Positions 13,699 to 21,925 of a DNA stretch of 23,098 nucleotides are shown in pieces. Below the pieces are notes generated by a model. It made no database searches and was not told the DNA's origin. It saw nothing but the letters and a program-made list of their open reading frames with translations. The stretch lies in the NCBI GenBank assembly GCA_031428635.1, contig JANPPS010000237.1, positions 1 through 23,098 on the forward strand, read 5' to 3'. A program made the translations under genes and the position numbers. Source of the stretch: JANPPS01 sp031428635 (GTDB lineage: Bacteria; Pseudomonadota; Alphaproteobacteria; Acetobacterales; Acetobacteraceae). Numbering within the stretch: the stretch's first letter is position 1; every line of letters begins with the position of its first letter.

Positions 13699-16600
13699 TC
13701 ATTCGGCTGCGACGGCCATTGCCTCGGCACGGTCCAGTGTCACCGATAGCAGCCGGGACACACCGCGCTCCTGCATTGTTACGCCATATAGCCGGTCCAT
13801 CCGCGCCATCGTCAGCTGATGGTGGGTGACGACCACGAACCGGGTGCCGCCGTCGCGCACCATGTCATCCAGCAGCGAGCAGAACCGCTCGACATTCGCA
13901 TCGTCCAACGGCGCATCGACTTCATCCAGCACGCAAACGGGCGCCGGGTTACAGCGGAACACGGCGAAGATGAGGCTCATGGCCGTCAGTGCCTGCTCAC
14001 CACCCGACAGCAGCGACAGCGCCTGCAACTTCTTGCCCGGCGGCTGCGCATAGATCTCCAGCCCGGCCAGCAGGGGATCGTCGGACCCGACCAGCGCCAG
14101 ATGCGCCCGTCCCCCACCAAACATGCGGGAGAACAGGGCCTGAAAGTGCCGGTCCACCTGGGTGAACACCGTCTGCAGCCGCTCGCGACCCTCGCGGTTC
14201 AGGTGGCCGATCGTGCCACGCAGCTTGGCGATGGCGGCCGCAAGCTCCACGCGGTCACTCGCTATCTTGGCGGCGGTGCTGGCAATGGCCGCTTCCTCGA
14301 TTTCGGCCAGCAGGTTCACTGGCCCGATCTGGTCCCGTTCACGCGCCAGGCGATCAAGCCACTGGCGGGCCCGGTCCTCGGCGGCCGGGCTGAGGTCGGT
14401 GGGGACGGGCCCGGGGCGATAGGCCGGGTCCTGCCGGGCCTCGCGCCAGGCGGCGGTGGCGTGGGCCGCGTCCTGCTCTGCCCGGGCCAGGCTTTCACGA
14501 GCCGTCGCAATGGCTCGGTCGGCCGTTTGCGCGACGTTGAGGGCACTGACTAGCGCGCGCTCGGCGGTCGCAGTCGCGGTCGCGGCATCGGCATGGGCCG
14601 CCTCGGCCACGCTCAGCCGGCTGCCGTCAGACAAGGCGGGCAGCGTCGCGGCATTCAACGCGGTCAGGGTCGACTCCGCCTCCATTAACCGTGCAACGAG
14701 GTCCGTCGTGCGCCCGGTGGCGTCCCCATCGCGCAGGCGCCAGTCCGCCCGCTCCCGCGTCAACGATTTCTGCCGGGCGGTGCGCACCGATTCGTCACGC
14801 TGCAACTGCTCCCGGGCGGCGGTCGTGCGGGCGACGCCTGCGCGAGCGGAGGCCAGGGAAGCGCGGGCGGCGGTAGCGGCTGCATGGAGCGCGGCCGAAT
14901 CGGGTAGGGCGGCGTGGGCCCGCTCGGCCTGGCCCAGTGCGGCCGCGGCCTCGGTCAGCTCGGGCGCGAGCGCTGCGGTATCGGCCTCAAGGGTAGCGAG
15001 GCGCGCGGCGGCGGCGGACGCGCGCTCCTGAAGCGTGGCGTGGGCGGCGCGAGTGGCGTGCTCCCGCTGCTCGGCGGCGCGACCTGCTTCCCGGGCCTGG
15101 CGTTCGACGTCTTGCGCGGCGCGGGCTGTTGTCTCGGCCACGGTGCGGTCGTGGCGCGCGGCCTGCCACGCGACGTGGCGGGCAGCGACGTCCTGCTGCA
15201 GCGCGGTCAGGCGGTTGCGTTGGCGTAGTCGAATCGCGGCGGCGGTCGGCGCCCCCGGCTGCACAACGTAGCCGTCCCATCGCCACGCCCCGCCGTCGCG
15301 GGAAACCAAACACTGACCCGGCGCCAGCCCCGCCTGGCGGGCCGGCCCCTCCGCCGCGTCCACGACCGTGATCGCAGCCAATGCCCGGACCAAGGCTGGC
15401 GGGCCCTGCACGTACGCCGCCAAGGCCTCACCGGGTGCGGCAGCCGTAGTCGTGTTGGGTAACACCCGCCAGTAATGCGGTCCGGAGTCGGCCCCCGCTT
15501 CCAGCGTGTCACCGAATGCGGCACCAAGCGCCACCTCCATACCCGCCGCGACCTGCAGCTGGTTCAACAACGGCGACGCACTCCGTCCGCCGGTCGCTAG
15601 CACTTCGGCCAGTGCCGACGCCTCCGCCGCGACCCGGGCATGGGCGGCGGCGGCGGCACTTTCGGCGGCGCGGGCGGGCTCTGGCTGGGCGGCGGCGCGG
15701 GCGGCTTCGGCCCGATCCAGCGCGTGGGTGGCGGCGATCCGGGCATCACGGGCAGCGCCGGCGGCGTGTGCGGCCCCGAGTACCAGGGCCGGGGCGATTG
15801 GCGCGTGCCGGGCGCGTTCGGCGGCCAACCGGTCCGACGCCGCCTGTGCCCGGCGATGGCGTTGCCCCGCCTGCTCACGCATCGATGCCGTCAGCGCGCG
15901 CGAAGCCTCCGCCTGCGCCGCCTGTACCAGAGTCGCCGCACAGTCCGCTTCCGCCCGTTCCAGCGTGGCTGCGGCCCCTTCGGCGAGCGCCGTGGCGGCC
16001 CCAAGTGCCGTAGGGTGGGAGGTAGCGCCCTTGATCAAGCGCGCCTCCTCCTCATCCAGACGCCGCGCGGCATCTTGCGCCTGGGTCAGCGCCCTGGTCG
16101 CGTGGGCTAGGTCCCCCGCACAGCGCGTGCGAGCAGCGACGGCGGCGGCGAGCGTTTGGGTGTGCCGGGCACGCGCGTCGTCCAGGACCTGCTCGGTCAG
16201 CCGGACCTGCAGCGCGGCGTCGCGGGCCTCAGCCTCCTGCTGACGTAGCGGCGGTAGGGCCGCGATGTGCCGCGCATGGCTGGCGTGGGCGGCCATGCCG
16301 GCGATGACGCTGATATCCACGGCTGCGCGGGCGTCGGTTAGCGCGCGCATCGCCCGATCGTGCAGGGCGTCGGCGCGGGCATGGCGCAAATGCGACAGCG
16401 CGGCCTCGCCCTCTGAAATCTGCATCGTTACAGCCCGGTAGCGCGTGGCCTGCTGCACTTGCCGGATCAGCGTCGCCTGTTGCTGGGCCAGGGCGTCCAG
16501 CCGCTCCTGCGCGCGATCGAGGTTGGCCTCGGCGGCGCGTAGCTTACCCTCTGCCTCATTACGGCGGGTATGCAGGCCGCCGATACCGGCCGCTTCCTCC

Positions 16601-17094
16601 AGTACGGCGCGGCGCTCATCGGGGCGGGCGGCAACCATCGCGCCTACGCGGCCTTGGCTGATCATGGCCGACGAGCGTGCGCCGCTGGCGAGGTCGGCGA
16701 ACAGCACCTGCACGTCGCGGGCCCGTGCCTCTCGTCCGTTCACGCGGTATGTGCTGCCGGCGCCCCGCTCGATCCGGCGGCTGACTTGCAGCTCCGACGC
16801 GTCCTGAAATGGCGGCGGGAACGGCGTGTCGGCCGACAGCGTGATTACTGCCTCCGCCACATTACGGCTCGGGCGGGTGGCGGTGCCGGTGAAGATGACG
16901 TCGTCCATCTCCGCGCCACGCATCGATCGGGCGTTGCTCTCGCCCATTACCCAGCGCAGCGCCTCGGCCACATTCGACTTGCCGCAGCCATTGGGGCCAA
17001 CGACGCCCGTCAGGCCCGGTAGAATTTCCAGCTCCACCGGCTCCGCAAAGCTTTTAAAGCCTGCGATGCGTAGCCGGGTGAAGCGGGCGGGCAT
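13699..17094 (-). CDS. smc: Chromosome segregation protein SMC
   Basis: A 1131-residue SMC ATPase that organises and helps separate the chromosome. The N-terminal head has Walker A GPNGCGKSN (33-41) and the Q-loop stretch ISQGRVGAMVAARPDERRA leading to LEEAAGI. Two very alanine-rich coiled-coil arms (about 165-500 and 640-950) flank a hinge near 500-640 that includes LLNQLQVAAGMEVALGAAFG. The C-terminal head has signature LSGGEQALTAMSL (from 1029) and Walker B VCVLDEVDAPL (Asp1057, Glu1058). It starts by overlapping the dsbA-like stop (TGATG). Length is slightly below the usual 1150-1190. The kleisin partners ScpA and ScpB are not in the window. Confidence 0.95.
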   Translation of the reverse strand: MPARFTRLRIAGFKSFAEPVELEILPGLTGVVGPNGCGKSNVAEALRWVMGESNARSMRGAEMDDVIFTGTATRPSRNVAEAVITLSADTPFPPPFQDASELQVSRRIERGAGSTYRVNGREARARDVQVLFADLASGARSSAMISQGRVGAMVAARPDERRAVLEEAAGIGGLHTRRNEAEGKLRAAEANLDRAQERLDALAQQQATLIRQVQQATRYRAVTMQISEGEAALSHLRHARADALHDRAMRALTDARAAVDISVIAGMAAHASHARHIAALPPLRQQEAEARDAALQVRLTEQVLDDARARHTQTLAAAVAARTRCAGDLAHATRALTQAQDAARRLDEEEARLIKGATSHPTALGAATALAEGAAATLERAEADCAATLVQAAQAEASRALTASMREQAGQRHRRAQAASDRLAAERARHAPIAPALVLGAAHAAGAARDARIAATHALDRAEAARAAAQPEPARAAESAAAAAHARVAAEASALAEVLATGGRSASPLLNQLQVAAGMEVALGAAFGDTLEAGADSGPHYWRVLPNTTTAAAPGEALAAYVQGPPALVRALAAITVVDAAEGPARQAGLAPGQCLVSRDGGAWRWDGYVVQPGAPTAAAIRLRQRNRLTALQQDVAARHVAWQAARHDRTVAETTARAAQDVERQAREAGRAAEQREHATRAAHATLQERASAAAARLATLEADTAALAPELTEAAAALGQAERAHAALPDSAALHAAATAARASLASARAGVARTTAAREQLQRDESVRTARQKSLTRERADWRLRDGDATGRTTDLVARLMEAESTLTALNAATLPALSDGSRLSVAEAAHADAATATATAERALVSALNVAQTADRAIATARESLARAEQDAAHATAAWREARQDPAYRPGPVPTDLSPAAEDRARQWLDRLARERDQIGPVNLLAEIEEAAIASTAAKIASDRVELAAAIAKLRGTIGHLNREGRERLQTVFTQVDRHFQALFSRMFGGGRAHLALVGSDDPLLAGLEIYAQPPGKKLQALSLLSGGEQALTAMSLIFAVFRCNPAPVCVLDEVDAPLDDANVERFCSLLDDMVRDGGTRFVVVTHHQLTMARMDRLYGVTMQERGVSRLLSVTLDRAEAMAVAAE

Positions 17095-17765
17095 CAGGTG
17101 GCGTCGGTCACAGCCCGGTCGAACGCGTCGAATGTGACGGCGCCGGGCAACAGGCGGCCGTTGATGACGAACGTGGGCGTGCTCGCGACCTTGAGCACCT
17201 TATCGGCCTCGTCCTGCGCGTTCAGGATCGCCATGCGCAGGCCCTCATCGGCCAATGTCGCGTCGAACGTCTTACGCGGCATACCGGCCAAGGCGGCGAT
17301 CTTCGCCAGCTCCTCCGTTGAGTTTACGCCGCGGGCGAACGCCCACCGGTCCTGCGTCGCCAGCAATGTGGTGATAAACGCCTCGTACCGCTCGGCCGGC
17401 AGGGCGCGGCTGATCATTGCGGCGGCGAGTGCGACCTGATCCAGCGGGAAGTCCCGCCACACGTACCGGACGCGACCGGTGTCGATCAGCTTGGCCTTGA
17501 CCGTCGGGAATGTTGTTTTTTGAAAATCCGCGCAATGCGAACAGGTCAATGAAAACCACTCGTTGACCACGACCTTGGCATCGGCCGAACCAAGGCTCCG
17601 CTCGGCCATGCGCAGGTCTGGGGCAGGGGTGGGGTCTGCCGAAGCGGAGGCTGGCGGGGCGGCATCTGCCGGGGAAGGGGCTGGCGCAGACGGACTGGGG
17701 GTTTGCGCCAGGCTGGGTACGGCAGGAAGGATGGCGAGCGTGGCGAGCAGGATACGGCGGCGCAT
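17094..17765 (-). CDS. DsbA-family periplasmic thiol-disulfide protein
   Basis: A 223-residue secreted thioredoxin-fold protein. Signal peptide MRRRILLATLAILPAVPSLAQ is followed by a low-complexity Pro/Ala/Ser stretch of about 30 residues. The thioredoxin domain then holds the redox site FSLTCSHCADF (Cys75, Cys78) and a cis-proline in ASTPTFVING. This is the 'thioredoxin_4' DsbA subgroup common beside smc and mutY in Alphaproteobacteria. The ATG at 17765 is preferred because GAGG lies eight bases before it; a TTG 18 bases upstream has no Shine-Dalgarno. It may oxidise or isomerise envelope proteins; the CSHC site does not settle which. Its stop overlaps the smc start by one base. Confidence 0.9.
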   Translation of the reverse strand: MRRRILLATLAILPAVPSLAQTPSPSAPAPSPADAAPPASASADPTPAPDLRMAERSLGSADAKVVVNEWFSLTCSHCADFQKTTFPTVKAKLIDTGRVRYVWRDFPLDQVALAAAMISRALPAERYEAFITTLLATQDRWAFARGVNSTEELAKIAALAGMPRKTFDATLADEGLRMAILNAQDEADKVLKVASTPTFVINGRLLPGAVTFDAFDRAVTDAT

Positions 17766-17818
17766 GTGTCGAGCCTCGTGCAAGGGAAGTCTTTATGCGC
17801 CATTCGTGGGCGGTCGCG

Positions 17819-18274
17819 TCAAGCGTTCCGGCGGCTTCGCATCGCGCCCCCGAGTGCCGCCAGCGCATCGCGCAACGGACCCGGCGGTAGGCCGTCGACC
17901 GTAATGGGCGTGGACGGCGGCCTGGGCGGCGGCGGCGCGGGTGGCGGCATAAAATCCTGCACGAAGCGCAGCTGTGCCACGGTGGCCCGGCCGAGGGCGG
18001 CGTTGATCCGGCTCAATAGTTCGGCCGACAGATGCTGCAGCTCCATCGCGACCGGCCCGGCGCATCCAATGGTAAGCGTGCCGCTCTGTAATCGCCGGGG
18101 GGCGGTCACGGCGGCCAGTGCGGGGCCAACGATCATGGCCCAGTCCGTCATCAGCGCGCCCGCGGCCGGCGACCGGGTCCGAAACGCGGCACGGGTAATG
18201 GCCGGCAGCAGCGCCCCCACGGCGCGAGGGCCGTAAACGTGCCGCGCGTTGCCTGTATCGTCCTCCGCCGCCAT
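17819..18274 (-). CDS. dciA: DciA/DUF721 family protein (probable replicative helicase loader)
   Basis: A 151-residue DUF721 protein. Members of this family (DciA) have been shown to load or assist the DnaB helicase in bacteria without DnaC or DnaI. The conserved core is TDWAMIVGPALAAVTAPRRL, then GTLTIGCAGPVAMELQHLSAELLSRIN, with the K-homology-like pattern of the family. The C-terminal part is a proline run (PPPAPPPPRPP) ending in a short helix. ATG at 18274 is chosen with GGGGGCGG just upstream; a GTG five codons earlier abuts the mutY start. It is head-to-head with mutY and upstream of dsbA and smc. Confidence 0.82.
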   Translation of the reverse strand: MAAEDDTGNARHVYGPRAVGALLPAITRAAFRTRSPAAGALMTDWAMIVGPALAAVTAPRRLQSGTLTIGCAGPVAMELQHLSAELLSRINAALGRATVAQLRFVQDFMPPPAPPPPRPPSTPITVDGLPPGPLRDALAALGGAMRSRRNA

Positions 18275-18283
18275 ACCGCCCCC

Positions 18284-19342
18284 GTGCACCCTATTCCGCC
18301 TGCCGCCGCGCTACTGACCTGGTACGATCGGCATCGCCGCGCCATGCCGTGGCGAGCGCTGCCAGGGCAGGCACCTGACACATATCATGTTTGGCTCAGC
18401 GAAATCATGCTGCAGCAGACCAGCGTCGTGGCGGTGATCCCGTATTTCGAGCGGTTTATTGCCCGCTTCCCCTCCGTATACGCGCTGGCCGAGGCCGAGA
18501 CGGGCGCCGTGATGGAGGCCTGGGCCGGTCTTGGCTACTACGCGCGCGCCCGAAATCTTCATGCGTGTGCCAAGGCCGTGGCCGCAGGGGGCGGGTTCCC
18601 GGACACTATGGCGGGCCTGCGAGCACTGCCCGGCGTTGGCGTCTACACAGCGGCCGCGATCGCCAGCATCGCGCAGGGACAGCCGGTCGTGCCGGTCGAT
18701 GGTAATGTGGAGCGCGTTGTTGCCCGTGTCTTCGCCATCACCCAGCCCCTGCCGGGTTCGAAGCGATCGATTGCGGACGGGGCGGCGGCACTGGGGTCCG
18801 ATCCGCACGCCGTGGCACGCCCGCCGGATTTTACGCAGGCGCTGTTCGACCTTGGTGCCACGATCTGCACGCCGCGCAACCCGGTCTGCTCGCTATGCCC
18901 CTGGCGGGACCCGTGCCGTGGCCGGGCGCTGAGTGTGGCGGATGGGTTGCCGGCGAAGGCGCCCAAGCCGGTGCGGTCGGTGCGGCATGGGGCTGCGTTC
19001 GTGCTGACGGATGCGGCGGGCCGGCTATTGCTGCGCCGGCGTCCCCCGTCGGGCCTGCTGGGCGGCATGATGGAGGTGCCGAACACGCCTTGGCGCACGG
19101 AGGCGTGGGCGATGCCGGACGCAATCGCTCATGCGCCGATGCCTGCCGCCTGGTTGCTGGCGGGGGTAGCCCGGCACGCATTCACGCATTTCGAGCTGCT
19201 GTTGGATGTGTACAGCGCCAGCGTCGACGACCTGGGGACTGCCGGTACGGAAAGCCAGGAAATCGCCGAGGCGGCGCTGCCGACCCTCATGCGGCGGGTT
19301 CTTCAGGTAGCAGGGGACCTGGCCCGGCTAGAGACTTTTTAA
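18284..19342 (+). CDS. mutY: A/G-specific adenine glycosylase MutY
   Basis: Removes adenine mispaired with 8-oxoguanine. The 352-residue protein has catalytic Glu40 in SEIMLQQTSV, the helix-hairpin-helix LPGVGVYTAAAIASIA and catalytic Asp139 in VDGNVERV. A 4Fe-4S cluster is formed by Cys195, Cys202, Cys205 and Cys211 (CX6CX2CX5C). A C-terminal NUDIX-like domain that reads 8-oxoguanine begins near RHGAAFVLTDAAGRLLLRRR, with RHAFTHFELLL further on. GTG at 18284 gives the family's usual short N-terminus. An earlier GTG at 18239 has GAGGG at good spacing, but would overlap the divergent dciA start by 36 bases. Confidence 0.93.
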   Translation: MHPIPPAAALLTWYDRHRRAMPWRALPGQAPDTYHVWLSEIMLQQTSVVAVIPYFERFIARFPSVYALAEAETGAVMEAWAGLGYYARARNLHACAKAVAAGGGFPDTMAGLRALPGVGVYTAAAIASIAQGQPVVPVDGNVERVVARVFAITQPLPGSKRSIADGAAALGSDPHAVARPPDFTQALFDLGATICTPRNPVCSLCPWRDPCRGRALSVADGLPAKAPKPVRSVRHGAAFVLTDAAGRLLLRRRPPSGLLGGMMEVPNTPWRTEAWAMPDAIAHAPMPAAWLLAGVARHAFTHFELLLDVYSASVDDLGTAGTESQEIAEAALPTLMRRVLQVAGDLARLETF

Positions 19343-19502
19343 ACGGCGCATAACCTCCGATCCGCCGAAGCCATGCGATCGGATACCGCTTTGGTGCTTG
19401 TTTCCAGCGGCTTCACGGTTTTTTAACCGCCTGGGGTCATGCTTCGTCCGTGCCCGCAATAAGGGGGCGCTTGATGAACCAAATTGGCGAAAGTACCCGA
19501 TC
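19343..19502 (+). promoter_or_regulatory. Flagellin upstream region
   Basis: This 160-base gap must carry the flagellin promoter and leader. I found no convincing sigma-54 (TGGCAC-TTGC) or sigma-28 pair. A small hairpin, CGGTT-TTTT-AACCG, lies at 19416-19429. The Shine-Dalgarno before the ATG is weak (GAAAG), which fits genes controlled through the mRNA leader. FlbT is known in Caulobacter to act on flagellin leaders. Confidence 0.3.
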
Positions 19503-20411
19503 ATGTCTTTGAACTCGGTCCACACCAACATCGGCGCGCAGATCGCGCTGCAATCTCTAAACAACACCACGACGGCGCTGCAGGCGGCCCAGAAGCGGGT
19601 CAGCACCGGCTTCCGCGTGGCAGATGCGGCCGATGACGGCGGCGCTTATGCCGTGGCGGAGCGGGTGCGCTCGGACGTCGGCGCGCTGCAGACGGTCAAT
19701 GGCCAGCTGGGCAATGCCAAGGGCCTCGTTAGCACAGCACTGAGCTCGCTCACCTCGATTTCGAGCTCGCTGACCACAGCAAAAAGCCTGCTGGTGCAGA
19801 TTGGCGATAACAGCATTACCCAGTCGCAGCGTGACCAGTACGTAGCGACCTACAAGGCGGTCGTGGTGCAGGTCGCCAACACCGTCGACGGTTCGACCTA
19901 TAATGGTCAGACTCTGGTCGGTAAGGCGTCGGGCGCGGTGGCCGGTACGGATAAGTCGATCATCAACAACGAGGTCGGCGCGCAAAGCACGCTGCATAAC
20001 GCCGATAATAGCGGCCTTGCTAACACGCTGGCGACGCTGATCGGCTCCACGTTTACCCGCACGAGCGCGGGTGCCGACACGTTCGGTGCGATCACATCGG
20101 GTGCGGACCAGACGTCAGCCATCACGGCACTGAGTGCGACGACGGGTTCGACGGCGTTCGTGACGGCGCAGACGGGTTTGGCGAACCAGCTGAACCAGAC
20201 GGGCGCCGATAGCCGCTTCATCGACGCCACGATCTCGCTGAACAGCTCAAAGATCGACAGCCTGAACGCCGGCTTGGGCGCGCTGGTGGATACCGATTTG
20301 GCCAAGGAATCGGCCAACCTACAGGCGTTGCAGATCCGTCAGCAGCTGGGCACCCAGTCGCTGTCGATTGCCAACCAGGCCCCGCAAAGCCTGCTCAGCC
20401 TTTTCAAGTAA
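19503..20411 (+). CDS. Flagellin
   Basis: A 302-residue filament subunit exported by the flagellar type III system. The N-terminal D0/D1 region is SLNSVHTNIGAQIALQSLNN followed by RVSTGFRVADAADDGGAYAVAERVR. The matching C-terminal region is NSSKIDSLNAGLGALVDTDL with RQQLGTQSLSIANQAPQSLL. The middle is short and rich in Thr, Ser, Ala and Gly with no large outer domain, so this is a compact flagellin. ATG at 19503 is the family start; the open frame extends 35 codons upstream without flagellin similarity. flbT and flaF follow in the same direction. In Caulobacter they respectively repress and promote flagellin synthesis or export. The gene ends just before a strong hairpin. Confidence 0.95.
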   Translation: MSLNSVHTNIGAQIALQSLNNTTTALQAAQKRVSTGFRVADAADDGGAYAVAERVRSDVGALQTVNGQLGNAKGLVSTALSSLTSISSSLTTAKSLLVQIGDNSITQSQRDQYVATYKAVVVQVANTVDGSTYNGQTLVGKASGAVAGTDKSIINNEVGAQSTLHNADNSGLANTLATLIGSTFTRTSAGADTFGAITSGADQTSAITALSATTGSTAFVTAQTGLANQLNQTGADSRFIDATISLNSSKIDSLNAGLGALVDTDLAKESANLQALQIRQQLGTQSLSIANQAPQSLLSLFK

Positions 20412-20420
20412 CGGCGATAC

Positions 20421-20447
20421 GGCGGCGGTCCAAACGGGGCCGCCGCC
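20421..20447 (+). terminator. Hairpin after the flagellin gene
   Basis: GGCGGCGGTCC pairs with GGGCCGCCGCC (11 pairs, one G-T) around AAACG. It begins 9 bases after the flagellin stop and has no T-run. It probably protects or partly ends the abundant flagellin message ahead of flbT. Confidence 0.55.
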
Positions 20448-20499
20448 ACCGTTGCCGACCAAACGATATGTGTGAGTTCGCTAAAACAGGAGCTGGCTT

Positions 20500-20949
20500 A
20501 TGTCTAACCTCGTGCTGGAACTGCGACAGGGTGAGGTAATGGTGATCAACGGCGCCCCGATCCGTTTCCGGACCAAAACCCGTATCGAATTGACCGCGCA
20601 CGCGCGCTTCTTGTTCGGCAAGCAGATCATGCCGCCGCAAGAGGCCGATAGCCCGGCGCGGCAAATCTATTTCGCCCTACAATCGGCCTATATCGGCACT
20701 GATGAGGAGCGGGTGCAGGGATTGGCCACCGCCCGTGAGCTGTCGGAGCGGTTCAAGGCCGCGACCAGCAGCGCGCTGGTGCGAGAGATTCTGGACCGTG
20801 CGATCGACGCTGCCGCCGCCGACGAGTGCTATCAGGCGCTGAAGCTGGCGCGGCGGATTATTCGGCATGAAGACACCGTGCTGGGCCGCGTGACGCCGGG
20901 TACGGTACCGGCAATGGCCGACGCCGAGGCCGACCTATGCACGGCTTAG
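20500..20949 (+). CDS. flbT: Flagellar biosynthesis repressor FlbT
   Basis: A 149-residue post-transcriptional regulator. In Caulobacter, FlbT promotes decay of flagellin mRNA when the basal body is incomplete. Family markers are LVLELRQGEVMVINGAPIRF, then HARFLFGKQIMPPQEADSPA and RQIYFALQSAYIG. The remainder is helical. AGGAG lies eight bases before the ATG. It overlaps the flaF start by 13 bases, so the two opposing regulators are coupled. The likely target is the flagellin message immediately upstream (inference from the family). Confidence 0.92.
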   Translation: MSNLVLELRQGEVMVINGAPIRFRTKTRIELTAHARFLFGKQIMPPQEADSPARQIYFALQSAYIGTDEERVQGLATARELSERFKAATSSALVREILDRAIDAAAADECYQALKLARRIIRHEDTVLGRVTPGTVPAMADAEADLCTA

Positions 20950-21275
20950 CAAACCTCGCCTACCGCGCCACGTCCGCGCGTCGTACGCAGAAGGAGCAAG
21001 ATGCGGAGGTGTTTCGCCGCGCCAACGTGGCACTACGCCGTGCCGTTCAGGCTGATGGCGTGTCGCAGGCCCGGGCTATCGCTGATAACAGCGCTCTGTG
21101 GACGGCCGTTGTCGACTTGCTGCGTGACCCGGCCAACCCGCTTCCAGCGGTGTTAAAGGGCTCGATTATCTCGGTCGGGCTTACCGTTCAGCGTGAGATG
21201 ACGACCCCAGCGCCCGATTTTGGTTTCCTGATCGGGATCAACGACCAGATCGCGGCCGGGCTGGCCGGGACCTAG
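20937..21275 (+). CDS. flaF: Flagellar biosynthesis regulator FlaF
   Basis: A 112-residue protein needed for flagellin synthesis or secretion in Caulobacter and relatives, opposing FlbT. The family pattern is seen as NLAYRATSARRTQKEQDAEV near the start, DNSALWTAVVDLLRDPANPL in the middle, and LKGSIISVGLTVQRE. GAGG lies seven bases before the ATG, which is within the last codons of flbT. It is the last intact gene of the flagellar group in this window; the next kilobase is decayed sequence. Confidence 0.88.
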   Translation: MHGLANLAYRATSARRTQKEQDAEVFRRANVALRRAVQADGVSQARAIADNSALWTAVVDLLRDPANPLPAVLKGSIISVGLTVQREMTTPAPDFGFLIGINDQIAAGLAGT

Positions 21276-21300
21276 ATGAAGGCCCGCCGCAACGGGTGGA

Positions 21301-21925
21301 TTAGACGTTAGGCATCACGGTGCAGGTCTGCTGGAATTGATGGGCGCGAATAGTTTTTCACACCACCTGATCGATGCCGCCTGCATCGACAAAGCTGGCC
21401 GGCAGTACGTTGATTTTGAAATAGTAGAGCAAAAACTGAGCAACAACGGCAGCACTTGCGGGATAGTGCCATGGACAAGTGCCCGGGTACTCCGGGCGCC
21501 CTATACCGGGTAGGGGTCGATCGGCCCCACCGCGTTGGGAAATGACTTGGCGAGGACCCCAGTCCTCGGCACCCAACGCGCCAAGAACAAGCCCAGGCCG
21601 ATTGTGACGACGAACAGAGTAGTAAACTCAGCTCGTTAATACTGCGGCGCCATTCCATCTGACGCCGGACAGGCTGCGGGATAAGCCCAGGCGCTTTGTT
21701 GCCCGCGCACAGCAGGCCGTACGGAATCGCAAACAGGATTGCCAGCACCGTGGCCTGCAGCGCGATCGTCATCTCATCCACGTCACTCCGCCACGGGCTG
21801 AAATGTACGTGAAAGAATATTGCGGATCGGCGTGGTGATAGTCTCGCTGTCGCGCACCACGTCGCCCGGCTTCATATCGGCACACTCTAGGACCAGGCGA
21901 GCAGCGCGGCGATCCCGGCATTGCC
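21301..21925 (-). pseudogene. phnE: Decayed phosphonate ABC transporter permease PhnE
   Basis: A PhnE-like permease can be read leftward only by changing frames. Near 21895-21925 lies a broken first membrane helix (GIAALLAWS, then a stop). ADMKPGDVVRDSETI follows in another frame down to 21783. From about 21805 to 21630 the frame gives FSPWRSDVDEMTIALQATVL and AILFAIPYGLLCAGN, reaching INEL. A shift near 21627 leads to FTTLFVVTIGLGLFLARWV and GPIDPYPV, then a TAG (21503-21501) in place of a likely Glu codon, then VHGTIPQVLPLLLSF. A second shift lies in the five-A run 21431-21435, giving LLYYFKINV and DAGGIDQVV, a TGA (21360-21358), then KTIRAHQFQQTCTVM. These match the order of PhnE motifs (INEL, HG.IPQVLP, YxFExNV, GAGGIG). 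Several independent lesions mean it is dead. The upstream limit is uncertain. Confidence 0.7.

Noticed and set aside
13819..17022. Many long ORFs antisense to smc
   Set aside because: They are shadows of an Ala/Arg/Gln-rich high-GC coding sequence and show low-complexity composition with no domains.
19398..19502. N-terminal extension of flagellin by 35 residues
   Set aside because: Flagellins begin with the SLNSVHTN-type sequence, which starts at 19503.
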